From: Hofstenia miamia
Taxonomy: Eukaryota; Xenacoelomorpha; Acoela; Hofsteniidae
DNA length: 64,000 bases
NCBI GenBank assembly: GCA_900660155.1
Contig: CABFPE010000005.1
Coordinates: forward strand, 1,632,972 to 1,696,971
Direction of reading: 5' to 3'
This document shows, in pieces, positions 20,953 to 32,529 of this stretch. The position numbers were made by a program, and so were the translations under genes. The notes under the pieces are model-generated. The model ran no database searches. It was not told where the DNA came from and worked only from the letters and a program-made list of their open reading frames with translations. Position 1 is the first letter of the stretch. Each line of letters begins with the position of its first letter.

Positions 20953-23671
20953 ATGAATTTCGTACTTATATAATGTCCACTAGCACACGATTTTACTTGG
21001 ATTGAAACATACATTTGTAAAACTTTTGCAGTGCTTGTAAAGCAGAAGAACACATTTTGTAAATGACCAAGTTTAATTAGTTTTATGTAGTGTTTGATAA
21101 AGGTTCAATGGAAAAATTTCAATATTTTCAAATAATTTCTTTATAATTTTAATTAGCATGGAGTAATCTACAATATCTGAACTTATAAAAGGCATACAAT
21201 CTTCAATTTTTATTTTGAATAGTTTCAAACCTAAAACAGAGCCTTTGAATTTGCAAAAACTTATTCTTGAAATTATAATTGATATTTAAATTTGGATTTC
21301 AAGGAAGGCGCATACTGACAAATTTAGAGCTCCCCTACTAATTCAGCGGGAATTTTCAATAATCATTTATTCTTAGGCTGCTTAATGTCGCTACACAATT
21401 TTCTCCATAGAAAAATTACTATTTTATTATTTTGAGGGAAAATAGCTGCATTGAAATGTTTTGTAATTTTTGAAGAATATACATGTAGGTATTCTTATTA
21501 AGCCTGAGATAATTTAAAATAAAAAAATTCATATTTTCACAAAAAATTTCCATATAGAGATTGCAAATCCATTTTTAGAATTGTATGAAAATGATCTATT
21601 TTTGAAACATCTGTATTTTAGATCTTAAATTGGAGCAGATCGAATGGCTTTTTGAAAACATAATAAAATTTTTAAAATTCGAAGTAGTTGGTATTTCTTA
21701 AGTCAGAGCAGACGTTATTCTAGTCACTATCCTTCATTAATTTGACACATTTTTACCGGACTGATATGAGAGCATAAATTTTACGCCATGTAGTTTTAGT
21801 ATTATCGGTTTTTGATAAAAGGATTTCTGCATATAGCTGACAGCAATATACATTAAATCTAAGATTAATGCATACATATTATATATTATACATATATATA
21901 TATATATATATATATATGCACCAAGACAGTAACATTTTCGCTCACCAAATCTCAAAAGCAAAATCATTTGACCTTTAATTTGATGAATGTGCGATTCATA
22001 ATTACGCAATTTGCTGCATAGGAACTTTTGGAGCACTACAACAACCCAAAAATTTGCACAACCTAAGAGCATTAGTTGTTTGTTTGCTCAAATGAATGTG
22101 GCATATGTCCTACAGCATAATTCTTAAAATCAAATGTTTAATTATTAAGTAATGTTAGAAACAAAACATTATATTATTGATTAAATGTGCTGACATTCAC
22201 ATTGAAAAATTAAGATTTAAAATTTATTAATTGAATGGTGATTTTTCTGTCAGTTGACCTGTTTCATGGGCTCCACAACTAGGAGTTTTGTCAAAATTGC
22301 TATTTAAATATTTAAGTCCTTGAATTAATGGCTCTAGCCTTTTGCCAAAGATTAATGTATAAGCAGAATATATTTTGCCTAAATTAGAGCAATAGGAAAG
22401 AAATCCGACCTTACGAATGATTCTACTTGAATAGGTCAAAGATCAGGAAGGGAGAAATTGTGATCAAAGTTAATAAGGAGTCAGAACGCTTTTATTTCAT
22501 CTAACATTTATATTTCAAAACTTTAATAATTCACAAATTTCTGTGACAAACTCTTAATATAGATAGGAATGTGATAGCTGGCGTAAAATGCTTGTTTAGA
22601 ATTTATTACACAATCATTTTCATCAACTTAAGAATTCCAGAGTTAATTTCTAATTCTGGGCGTCTCACCTTTGTTAGTGTGCGCTTTGATAGCGTTATTA
22701 GTATTTTTTAAGCCAAATAAAAATCTTGATTGAGTGTAAGAAAATAATACTGTATTTGAAACTTTATTGTTTCTATTTTTTGTACATACTTTTTGTAAAC
22801 GAAACTAGCATAATAACAAATTGTTTCATATCTTTCAAAATACCATAAACCAGCAAAAATGCGAGATTCATAGAAAATAATGCAAATTTGGAAATAGAAC
22901 AAATAAATATTTACTATCTTTCTTACTTGAATGCATTTTTTAATAATGGATTTACATTTTTGTTGGCAAATAAAGAATTTAACTAGAAAGCGGTGATGTG
23001 GTTACAAATATATTTATAAGAATCGAATACATTTAAATTCCATACTTAATGCCTATTTTTAAGCGTAATTATATTTTGTAATTTAAACATATTTGGTGTA
23101 AAAAGATATGCTAGACATTTGGTATTCTTGAAACATTTTTAATTAATATATTATGAATTTATGCAATTATGACTACGTTGTGTTGTGGCGTGCCTGTTGT
23201 GCGACACAACAGTCTTTGTTCTTGTGTTGTGGTGTTATTTTATGTAAAAACTCACACAACAGCAAGCTACACATTTATGAAAAATCGCTACATGTAATAT
23301 ACGTTGGGTGTTTTTATTTGTTATGGATTTCGTTGTTTTCTATATGCAGAATCGCCCAAATCGTAACCCTAGACATAATTCATAACAGACTCTGAATTGC
23401 TCATCAATTTTTTGTAAGTTTCTTTGTAGAGATAGGAAATAACTACTCTCGAATTTTTGAACTTATATCAACAAAGGAAAGAGTTTTCTGTTAATTATAC
23501 GTGACACGAAATAGAATAATAACCTACATATTAATGAGCAAAGATTCATTTGAGGTGCAAACATTGTCTTGCACAGGCTTGGATATCTACCATGTATGTC
23601 TGCTTGCTAAATTGGTATTGGATGAAATTGATTATTAAAAATCAATTTCACAATTTACTATGTTTTAGTTC

Positions 23672-23706
<35 letters not shown>

Positions 23707-25079
23707 GATATTGTTCGACTGAAATGTATTCATTGCATATACTTTCAGCTCTGTTTAATATAGCTTGGATTTTTTTATTTAGATAATTGGGAACTTGCAT
23801 GAAACATTAACATCGATAATCAAATAGTGAACAAATAAGCGAGGCATAAAGTTTTGTTATTCATCAATTATGTTTTGTAGTTGTCTGTTGCAAGTAGACG
23901 CGATGATGCCTTCTTAATGATTTCTTCGATGTGTTTATTCGAAGACAGGTTGTTTTTAAGTACTTAAAAGGAGAGATTTCGGCATAGTTCTCCTGGAAGA
24001 GGTACTCCTAGTGGGACTAGAAGTTGTAGCATATCTTTTATAGCTACAATTAATAAAGCAAACGTATTTTACCATATGGTGCAATTTGGTGCTTTCAATG
24101 GTGTATCATTTAATTGAAGTCTTATTTTGCTTCAGTATTCATGTGTTATAAAAAACTTGTTTAATGTGCATTCATCGTTCTTGGAAAATGCAAAGATTCA
24201 TCATTGTCTACCGTTTTGTAAATAATTATTTAATATTTTCGCTAATAGTTATATTATCATTGTAAATCGTATTATTTTTGTAAAATATAATACACCTTAA
24301 ATGTGAATATACTTCATAATTGAAACATTTTTTATAGCACATCAGTAAGTTCTCAATAGACGAGGTAATTCACAGCGATTGAGACTGAAATGAGTTTGGT
24401 CATCTCATGAGCCGCAATGTTTGAAGTTCAATTTAGAGAGTATGCATTCTGTTGAATTGAAGAAAGGAGTAATTGACCCGATCCATATGGCTAAATTTAT
24501 GGATAGTGGAAATATGGCCGAAAGGTTTTTGTGGTTTTCATAGCTTGCTACATTTATTTCTTTTTTAGCTCAAGGCGTATACTTCAGCAGCATAAACGCA
24601 GATCACAACAATATGAGTTACATAAACAAGTTGCATTGTTCTAATCCCCAAATTTTTAGTAAATTTGCTATATCGCAAATATAATAATTTAATTAACCTT
24701 TTTTACTATTGATGACCCATGATTTTTACATTTTAAGTGCCTCTTAATAGTAATAACCATATATTTTATTGTGCCAGACAAAAGAACGTCCTGATCTTGA
24801 ATTCTTAGAGTGAATTGGATAGTTTTTAGTACATTATGATAGTTTATTTGGATTTTGTTGTTATATCAATTTTTATTACTCCACATCTTTTTGAAATGAT
24901 CGACTGCGTCTATATACTGTTAGTAATTGAATTCAGTTAAAGATTTACTGACTGCATGAAGAATTATAGTGCTATATGAATGCTAGAAAATTTTACCATT
25001 ACACATATTTTTAGAATTGAGACCGAGTTTGTGTCATCAGTATTGCAAGTATCCATAAATCAGGAGATTAGGATTACTG
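20953..25079. other. Intergenic stretch downstream of KIF12
   Basis: Presumed KIF12 3' UTR followed by AT-rich DNA with (TA)n at 21891-21918 and 23675-23704. A run of GTTGTG words lies at 23175-23270; a similar run occurs at 4755-4810. No gene recognised. Confidence 0.45.
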
Positions 25080-25940
25080 CAAACAGCAGTGCATTTTGGC
25101 TCAACAAAACAGAGTGGAAGAAGCATCAGAGAAGTGTGTGGGGAGTCAAGATGGTAGTGTAAGGTCCATTTTTTATCCATAATGACCTAAAGAAAGGAAT
25201 TGGGGCAAGAAACAAAAGGCCAATTGCATCTCTGCTAGTGATTTGTAAGCTGGTAACTGAGGTGATTTCAAGCAAACAGCTTGTAGAATCCCAGACGAGC
25301 GAAAAGAATGTAGGACGATGAATGCAAGAGGACTATTACTAATAGTGAACAATTGGGAAAGAAGGAAGTAGCACTTAGAAATGGGCTGGCTAGATTATAG
25401 GAAAGCATATGATAGCATATCAAATAGGCAGATAATATTGAGACTGGTGTAAAACTTAGTTTCATAGAATGTAGTTTGTTTGCTAGTGCATGATTAGGCA
25501 GACCGAGATAGTTGGAAATTTAAGAGCCGGTTATTCAAAGAGATAGCTTAGCATCATACATTGTACAGTGCATAGCTAGTTGAATTCTTACAAAAACTGA
25601 AGAATGCAGGCATAGGGCATAGTTCATATAGAATTAAATTGTAGTGAGGCATTTATGGGATATATTTATTGAAATTGCATACAAATTTATGAAAGCGGCT
25701 GTGGAACAGAAGCAAATTGATATTTTGAAGAAGGCAAGTAGAGAGGCTGGCAACAGTCACATTAGTCACAGGCAATTGCAACAAGATGCGGAATCAGTAA
25801 AGAATTCAAGTGTTAGAGAAAGACAAAAAGAATCATGAAAAATGAAGGCAGGAGTAAAATTAGATTGTAAGAAGAAAATCGAAACGCCATTACAGATGTC
25901 AATATCAAATGGAACAAGAACAGAATAAAGCTATTTCAGT
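25080..25940 (+). mobile_element. Decayed R2/R4-type LINE copy
   Basis: Pieces in shifting frames read [45 protein letters not shown] (motif A), IQRDSLAS (motif B) and LKNAGIGHSSYRI. They match, block for block, the better copy at 29216-31144 ([34 protein letters not shown]). This copy keeps a little more of the N-terminal side of the reverse transcriptase but has many stops and lacks the 3' end. It is older than the 29-kb copy. Confidence 0.75.
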
Positions 25941-27840
25941 GCTAAGATAAACTTCTGGTATGACTTCAATGAACACAGTTACTATATTAGCTAGTTCATT
26001 AGAAAAAATAATGCACATTAAGTTAAGCTTGATAATTTTCCATGATTAACGCCGTAAAGAGGGTGGTTCGCTGGGTTTGGTTGAATCCTCACGATGCAAA
26101 ATTGGTTTGAATTCCCATAAATGTAGTTTATATAAAGTTTTCATTTCTTTCTATTGGCTATATAATATATATACTATATACAGGTGCTTACATATCCATA
26201 TTTGTAAGAATTTTGTAAACTTCTCCAATTGGTCTGCTTATAATTGAATAGCAGTATCTTGGCAAATTTTTAAAACTTAGCCATATTTCAATGTGATATG
26301 TTAACAATTTTTTAACTATTTAATAAAACATTTTTTTATTGATTTGAAAATTATTGCACGCAGTGACAGATCAACCAATGGGTTTGTAGGGGAGCCATTC
26401 GTCTTGAATGTGGCATAATATAATTATCTTTCCTAGAAGTTTTTGTATTTTATTAAAATATTTCGTAGTCAGCTCAGAAAAAAGTGTATTACATATTCTT
26501 TATTTATTGATTTTATGTTCACAACATGTTTCCTAGAAATTTACAGCATGTATTATTTTAAATATTTGAAGCCAATCGGACCAGCAGCTTTTTAATATTC
26601 CTAACTATATCGGAAATAGAGATATACTGAAAACAATGTTTTGCCTTTTAAGAAATTTTCGATTTCGTAGTATGATATGATAGAACATCATATAAGACCC
26701 CAGAAAAAAAATTGATGGGTTGCACAACAATGTCACCTGTTGACACTCTTAAAATATTCTATTTTGATTAGTTAGCTATATTACAATACTATGTGTATTC
26801 CTTCATGTCAAACATGCTGTAAACTTTTCCAATCAACTACAGCTTTATGCATTGTCGCATTGAAAACTGTTTATAAAAAAATTGTTCAATTAGCGAAACC
26901 ATGTAAATCTGCGAGAACTAGCAAGCGAATAAAGTTATCCAAAACTAAAATCCAACTTATCATAGCTTACCCTAGAAAATTTGCTTTGATGTTTATCTTA
27001 TCATATAATAATCATTTCAGTGTTAATACAACAATATACTGCACTTTGCAAAATATAAAGCACTTTCAGTAAAAAACCCTGGAGAATTTGTACATTTAGT
27101 GAAATATGTGACATTGCGATTTTGAGGAAAATCTAGCTGCTATTTTAAATTCTTTGTAAAAGTACTGCTACTATTGGTGCCTATTTTCGAAACTTAAATA
27201 TGAAGATAAGTACTAAAAGCGTTTTGTTTAACTTTCAAAAACACTTCTGTTAGAAATCTTCTTATATGTTGATTTTATTGAATCAATTGTGTTGATTTTT
27301 CATCATTTTGCTCAAACAAATTCTGTCGAACATTTTTTGCAATTGTCCGACTCGCATTTAGTATTAGATATACATGTTAATGTAGCCTAAATATATAATC
27401 TCCTGCACTGACTTTTACTGCTTATTCATAAACCTGCCTTCTAAAATCATTTTAAAATTAAGTCTAATTTCCTGATAAATTGTCAAAAGTAAGCTTAGGT
27501 CTTTAACAAAGGAGCTATGGATTTTTGGAGGAATAGTTTCATCTTAAGTTCCTTCATTTTTTGATTCATTGCAACATTTATAGAGTTTCTCTTCTATATA
27601 CAAATTATATCAAAATATATAACAAACTAACATACAAATGAAAATAATCATCCAATTATGCACACAATATGTTTGAAAGTTACATGGTACCGACATCGCA
27701 GAAACAATAAATTATTAATTCTATACATAAAGACAATTTTAAACTCGACAACAATGGATGCAAAAATATCTTACACATGTAACACAGTTAGGCAAGAACA
27801 AACATTTAAACAGAATATCTTATTTTATCATTGAAGAAGT
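25941..27840. other. Intergenic stretch without recognised features
   Basis: AT-rich sequence. A tRNA-like B-box word near 26090 was considered and rejected. No gene recognised. Confidence 0.45.
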
Positions 27841-28102
27841 CTATGCGGTGGTCATCATCGAGACATTCGTCTGTACATTCACGTTCACTTGCAAACTCGA
27901 AAATTTAACTTTGGGCCATTTCGGCGTTAATCCTGTAATCATGTGTTTCAGCTCCGTCTAAAAACAGTTGGTAAGTTCCTATTTATGAAAAAACTTGCTT
28001 TTCATTACATCCAAAATTGCAATTGTGTCGGGCTATTAGACTTCAATCACTTTTTTAATATTACGTGGGCTTGGGTCTCCCTTTTCAGTGTGCCTTTAGT
28101 GG
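27841..28102 (-). CDS. Candidate 3' terminal exons of an unidentified gene
   Basis: Two minus-strand segments fit together. Exon 28102-28065 (38 nt) follows an AG, reads TKGTLKRETQAH and leaves in phase 0 at GTAATA. Exon 27957-27841 follows CTGTTTTTAG and reads TELKHMITGLTPKWPKVKFS, then SLQVNVNVQTNVSMMTTA and TAG. The coding-like composition and matching phases are suggestive, and the direction agrees with the GPCR whose TM7 exon lies 11 kb upstream, so this could be its cytoplasmic tail. The linking exon was not found, and a separate gene is equally possible. Confidence 0.35.
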
Positions 28103-28494
28103 CTCAGAAATTTTATAATTTGCATTTATTCTTCAGAATTGCATTTTAAAATAGCTATTTTTGATATCTGAGTTTGAAACTGAGTTTAGTTTTACTTAAA
28201 ATTCGGAAAAATTCCACTCTGGTTGAATCATAACATTATGAGATTTTGAAAAAATGCTGCATTATTTGAGTTCAATTGGTTTATATTCAATACCATTCAA
28301 TTGTATTATAACGTTATCTGCAATATAATCATTAGAATATAGCTTTTTGTATTTCATAACTGATCATGCCGTTGAGGACCCCTACACCAATTCCTTGCTT
28401 CTTAATGAAAACATCATAAAAGATAATAATTGAACCAACTATTTATGTTAAATATCTAACAACTAAAAAAAACTATATATGTATTGTATATACA

Positions 28495-28542
<48 letters not shown>
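28495..28542. repeat. (TA)n microsatellite
   Basis: About 48 bp of TA. Confidence 0.95.
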
Positions 28543-28544
<2 letters not shown>

Positions 28545-29171
28545 CAAGTTCAGCAATGATATTTAGATTCTGTAAAACATTTTCGTTCTACAACGAAGTC
28601 AAAGTTAATTTATACTGACTCTTTCAAATGAATAGGAAAATATAAAGGATTCGTTTAGCTGTGTCAATCTGTACTTTTTAATAACTAGTATATATATTTT
28701 TTCAAGGAACGTTTGTGAATTTCTGTTGACCTCTAAATCTAATTTTGAAATGAAGATTTATGCTTCACACCTTGCTAAAATTTCATTGTCCGAATTAAAG
28801 TGAAACTAAAATAATAGACTTCACGCTTTCTTTATGAAATCCATAGAGTTGTGCTTTTCACAAATTACACTGTCAATCAATTGCAAGGAGAGCAGTTTTG
28901 ACAGATTAGATTGTTTTTTTGTATTTTATCAAATCAAGCAATTTAGATAAAATCTTCGCGCATATAAAAATATGTTCTTCTTTCATATCAAATCTTCAGT
29001 CTATAGTTGTCAAGATATATCATTAAAACACCTGCAAGTTTCTTCCACTTCTCTGCAAAATTTACTTAAGATTGATTTGCAAGTGAGGCAATACTTATTC
29101 TTCAACGATATCAAGACCAACAATAAAAGTAGTTCATAGGTTGACTTTTCAAGTTAGTATAAGAAGTTTTC

Positions 29172-29215
<44 letters not shown>
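29172..29215. repeat. (TAA)n array, 5' flank of the LINE
   Basis: About 44 bp of TAA directly before the 5'-truncated LINE at 29216. The 3' flank at 31145 has the same repeat in the same register. Confidence 0.95.
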
Positions 29216-29219
<4 letters not shown>

Positions 29220-29225
29220 TAATCT

Positions 29226-30119
29226 GTGATTTCAAGTAGGCTGGCATGTTACTTAGAACAGAACAGGTTGATACCAGAGGGGCAGAAGGGATGCAAAGAT
29301 CAGTTGTTTATAGACCAGGCAGTGGGGGAGAATTGTAGAAGAAGGAAGACAAACTTAGCAATGGCATGGATAGACTACAGGAAGGCATATGACAGCATAT
29401 CACATAGGTGGGTATTGAGGACGTTAGAGGCCAATGGAGTTTCACAGAAATGGGTAGAGTTTCTAGAGAGGGAGAAGGAAAGAATACAAGAGGAGAGTAA
29501 GAAGTTACTACAGAAGTCAGCATTAAATGGGCAAAATAGTATAAAAGCAATTAATACATGGGCAATACCAGTGTTGAGATATTCCGCAGGAATATGTATA
29601 GAGTTTCTAGAGAGGGAGATGGGAAAGTGGCAGACTGAGATAGACGGACATAGGTTGAGATTTAGGCGAGGCATATTTCAGGGAGACAGTTTAGCACCAC
29701 TACTGTTTGTAGTTAGCTTAATCCCCATCACAGAAAGGTTAAAGGAGACAGGCATAGGGTATAAGATGGAGAAGAATGGTAGAGCAGTAAGTCACATGTG
29801 GTACATGGACGACCTGAAGATGTATGCTAGTTCAAGGAAGATGTTGCAGAAGCAAGTGGAGACATTGGAGAAGGCAAGCAGAGATTCTGGGTTGGAATTT
29901 GGATTAGGAAAGTGTGCGACAGTGACAATGACCAGAGGCAAGTGCATAGATGGAGATGGTTTGAGGACAAGCAGTGGTGATAAGATTGAGGAAGTCAAGG
30001 AGGGGTACAAGTACTTAGTAGTAATAGAGAAGGACAGAACAGATCACGAGGAAATGAAGATGAGGCTAAGGAAAGAATACAAGAGGAGAGTAAGAAGTTA
30101 CTACAGAAGTCAGCATTAA
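29226..30119 (+). CDS. LINE reverse transcriptase open frame
   Basis: The longest open part of the element, 297 codons, holding RT motifs A (DYRKAYD), B ([10 protein letters not shown]) and C (YMDD). It includes the duplicated block as 48 extra residues (29455-29598, from one EFLERE to the next EFLERE) and stops where the connector frame changes. The true protein start is missing because of 5' truncation. Confidence 0.8.
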   Translation: MISSRLACYLEQNRLIPEGQKGCKDQLFIDQAVGENCRRRKTNLAMAWIDYRKAYDSISHRWVLRTLEANGVSQKWVEFLEREKERIQEESKKLLQKSALNGQNSIKAINTWAIPVLRYSAGICIEFLEREMGKWQTEIDGHRLRFRRGIFQGDSLAPLLFVVSLIPITERLKETGIGYKMEKNGRAVSHMWYMDDLKMYASSRKMLQKQVETLEKASRDSGLEFGLGKCATVTMTRGKCIDGDGLRTSSGDKIEEVKEGYKYLVVIEKDRTDHEEMKMRLRKEYKRRVRSYYRSQH

Positions 30120-30641
30120 ATGGGCAAAATAGTATAAAAGCAATTAATACATGGGCAATACCAGTGTTGAGATATTCCGCAGGAATAGTTAGATGGAACA
30201 AGAATGAACTGAGGGAATTAGACAGGGAGACAAGGAAGATACTAGCAGCAGAGAGAGCATTCAACTTAAATGGAGATGTAGATAGGCTGTACATGGCAAG
30301 GCATAAGGGAGGGAAAGGACTGCTAAGTGTGGAGGAAACTGTAGAAGCAGAAGCACTAGGGCTAAAGGAATACGTGGAAGCACAACCTAGAGGGTCACTA
30401 CTGGAGGTCACTAAGGAGTTAAGGAAGATAAGAACTAACCGCGAAGGAAAGCACGGGAGCAAGCAATAAGAACAAACTGGGTGAAGAAGCATATAGACAG
30501 AAGAGTGGAAGTAAGTGATAAGTGTAGGCTATGTAAGAAAGAGTGTGAGACAGTAGAACATCTGATAGCAGGATTTGAGAAGTTGGCGCAGAATGAGTAT
30601 AAGTTCAGGCATGACAAGGTAGGACGAATGGTACTTGGAGC

Positions 30642-31097
30642 TTGAGAAGGCAGCATTGGTTTGAATCAGGAGACAAGTGGTATGAGCACAAGCCACAGGG
30701 CGTCATAGAAAATGAGAAGGTTAAGATACTGTGGGACTTCAACATACAGACAAGCAAGGTGATAGAAGCGCGGATGCCAGACATAGTAGTAGTAGACAAC
30801 GAGAAAAGATTAGGAACAGTGATAGACATAGCAGTACCAAAGGACAGGAATGTAGAAAGCAAGGAGAAAGAGAAGATAGACAAGTACAGGGAGTTGGCAG
30901 AGGAAATAGAAAGGATGTGGAAGTTAAAGAAGGTTGAAGTATTCCCAGTAGTAGTAGGAGCAGTGAGTAAGAAGCATAAGAGATACATGGAGGAGTTGGG
31001 AGTACCAAAGTGGGGAGGAGCAGTAGCACAGAAGGCAGCATTGTTAGGAACAGCTAGAGTCCTGAGGAAAGCTCTCAGACTCCCTGGGAACTGGTGA
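30642..31097 (+). CDS. LINE restriction-like endonuclease domain
   Basis: 151 codons reading EHKPQGVIENEKVKILWDF, then EARMPDIVVVDNEK and TVIDIAVPKDRNVESKE, EKIDKYRELAEEIERMW and AALLGTARVLRKALRL. PD, then an Asp about 17 residues on (ID), then further charged residues form the PD-(D/E)xK core known for R2, R4 and NeSL-type LINEs, which nicks the target DNA. Confidence 0.75.
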   Translation: MRRQHWFESGDKWYEHKPQGVIENEKVKILWDFNIQTSKVIEARMPDIVVVDNEKRLGTVIDIAVPKDRNVESKEKEKIDKYRELAEEIERMWKLKKVEVFPVVVGAVSKKHKRYMEELGVPKWGGAVAQKAALLGTARVLRKALRLPGNW

Positions 31098-31143
31098 GTT
31101 CCCCGAGCTGAGAGGGATACCAGCATGAAGCTGTGAGAAGTAA

Positions 31144-31144
<1 letters not shown>

Positions 31145-31174
<30 letters not shown>

Positions 31175-31259
31175 NNNNNNNNNNNNNNNNNNNNNNNNNN
31201 NNNNNNNNNNNNNNNNNNNNNNNNNNNNNNNNNNNNNNNNNNNNNNNNNNNNNNNNNNN

Positions 31260-31292
<33 letters not shown>
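31145..31292. repeat. (TAA)n array with an 85-base gap, 3' flank of the LINE
   Basis: 31145-31174 and 31260-31292 are TAA repeats; 31175-31259 is N. It is contiguous with the LINE 3' UTR ending GAAGCTGTGAGAAGTAAG. Confidence 0.9.
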
Positions 31293-31294
31293 GT

Positions 31295-32176
31295 AACAAA
31301 TAAGGCAATGTATTGAAAAATTAAAAAATCGAAATATAAGTGAAAGTGGGTTTTGATATAAATTTCGTCGATGTAAGCCTAATGGGATTTCTACAAATTA
31401 TGAATTTCAACATTTGTGAATGTAATAAACTCTTCAAATTGAATTATATTTTTGAAATTGTTCATACCATGTATAATTATGAAGAGACTTTCTAATCTGG
31501 CATTCACATCACAAGAGAAAAGAAATTAAATTTTTGATAAGCACAATTATGACCAAATGCAAAATAATGAGAATGATGTATCAATACTTTTTGCCAAATT
31601 TGTATGTGATGTTTCAAATTCATTATCTGATTTATTGTAGACATTCTTGAAGTTTTGACGAAAGCTATTGAACCAAAATTTGAATAATTTAGAAAAAAAT
31701 AAGTCAATCCACAATTAATTAGGAATTCTGAGATTTTCCCATGGTCTTGTATGAAAGTGAGACGCTTCAATTGTGAAGGTGTTGGAATTGATTGTGAATA
31801 GGAAGATTGTATTATTCAAAAAGCTCTAAAGATTTTTAGAAATTGAGCAAAATAATGTCTTAAATCTAAATTTGCAAGGAAAATTGCTATTTTTGTGTGT
31901 GCGTTGACAATATTAAATCCACAACTGCATGCCAGTTCTTGACTTAGTAAAAAAATTACATTTCTAAGAAATCTTTGACACCAAGCTACTGCATTTTTTA
32001 AAATAATTAATCACATTTCTTTTATATATTTATTGTGCGCAATTTTTATCTCTACTATGAATAATGGGAAAACGCTTTTCCCAACTCTAAATAATATTAG
32101 TTAGATTTAATTATTCAAAAACATTTTCACTAGACGTATCAAGTCGACTTTATTCGTCAAAATAGCGACACTTCCT
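31295..32176. other. Stretch without recognised features
   Basis: AT-rich sequence between the TAA array and the Copia fossil. No gene, RNA or transposon signature seen. Confidence 0.45.
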
Positions 32177-32359
32177 AAGATTGTGAATTGGTGATAGACT
32201 TCAATTATATACGTGATGGTGTTAAGAAGAAGGAATTTGTACTGGAATATCTTAATACACGTGATTTGCACGCCGATCGATTAACGAAGGACAGTAAAGC
32301 AAGTCGGGTGAAGTTACAACAGTTATTGGTTGGTCTGGGAAAAGAGGAAAAATAGGGAA

Positions 32360-32529
32360 TGTAAATGTTTTACTAAGCTAATTAGACTCGTGCTTAATGA
32401 TTAGTTAGTAGTACTAGTCAAACTGTGTAAATAAGTTTTTATTAGTTTTTTAGTAGTGGTAATAATTGATTACGAAGCTGTTGTATGTTCTATGAATAAT
32501 AAAGATCGCAAGTCTTATTGTAAATAACA
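32360..32529 (+). repeat. Copia LTR, left copy
   Basis: 170 bp from TG to CA with an AATAAA signal. It is preceded by a copy of the end of pol rather than by host DNA. Confidence 0.85.

Larger units (their letters stand above)
29216..31144 (+). mobile_element. R2/R4-clade LINE with restriction-like endonuclease, 5'-truncated
   Basis: Site-directed non-LTR retrotransposon. Visible in order: reverse transcriptase [12 protein letters not shown], motif [13 protein letters not shown], motif [16 protein letters not shown], motif [11 protein letters not shown]; connector RYSAGIVRWNKNEL and DVDRLYMARHKGGKGLLSVE; zinc-knuckle remnant CRLCKKECETVEH with the final Cys replaced by Phe; and a C-terminal PD-(D/E)xK-type endonuclease, ARMPDIVVVDNEKRLGTVID then IAVPKD, ending GTARVLRKALRLPGNW at 31096. 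Frames change near 30115 (stop, then +2 frame), 30470 and 30640. A 123-bp in-frame insertion lies between motifs A and B at 29476-29598. The element is set inside (TAA)n on both sides, as known for Dong (R4 clade). The clade is inferred. Confidence 0.85.

Noticed and set aside
24393-24541. Open frame of about 49 codons (SSHEPQCLKFNLESMHSVEL and on)
   Set aside because: No recognised family, no convincing splice sites, and within chance for 64 kb in six frames.
26050-26110. tRNA- or SINE-like words (GGTTTGAATTCCC)
   Set aside because: Only a weak B-box; no A-box at the right distance, no acceptor stem and no repeat tail.
29308-31126. Several long minus-strand open frames over the 29-31 kb LINE
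   Set aside because: They are antisense to the RT and endonuclease frames, are Leu/Ser/Pro-rich, and arise from the purine-rich sense strand.
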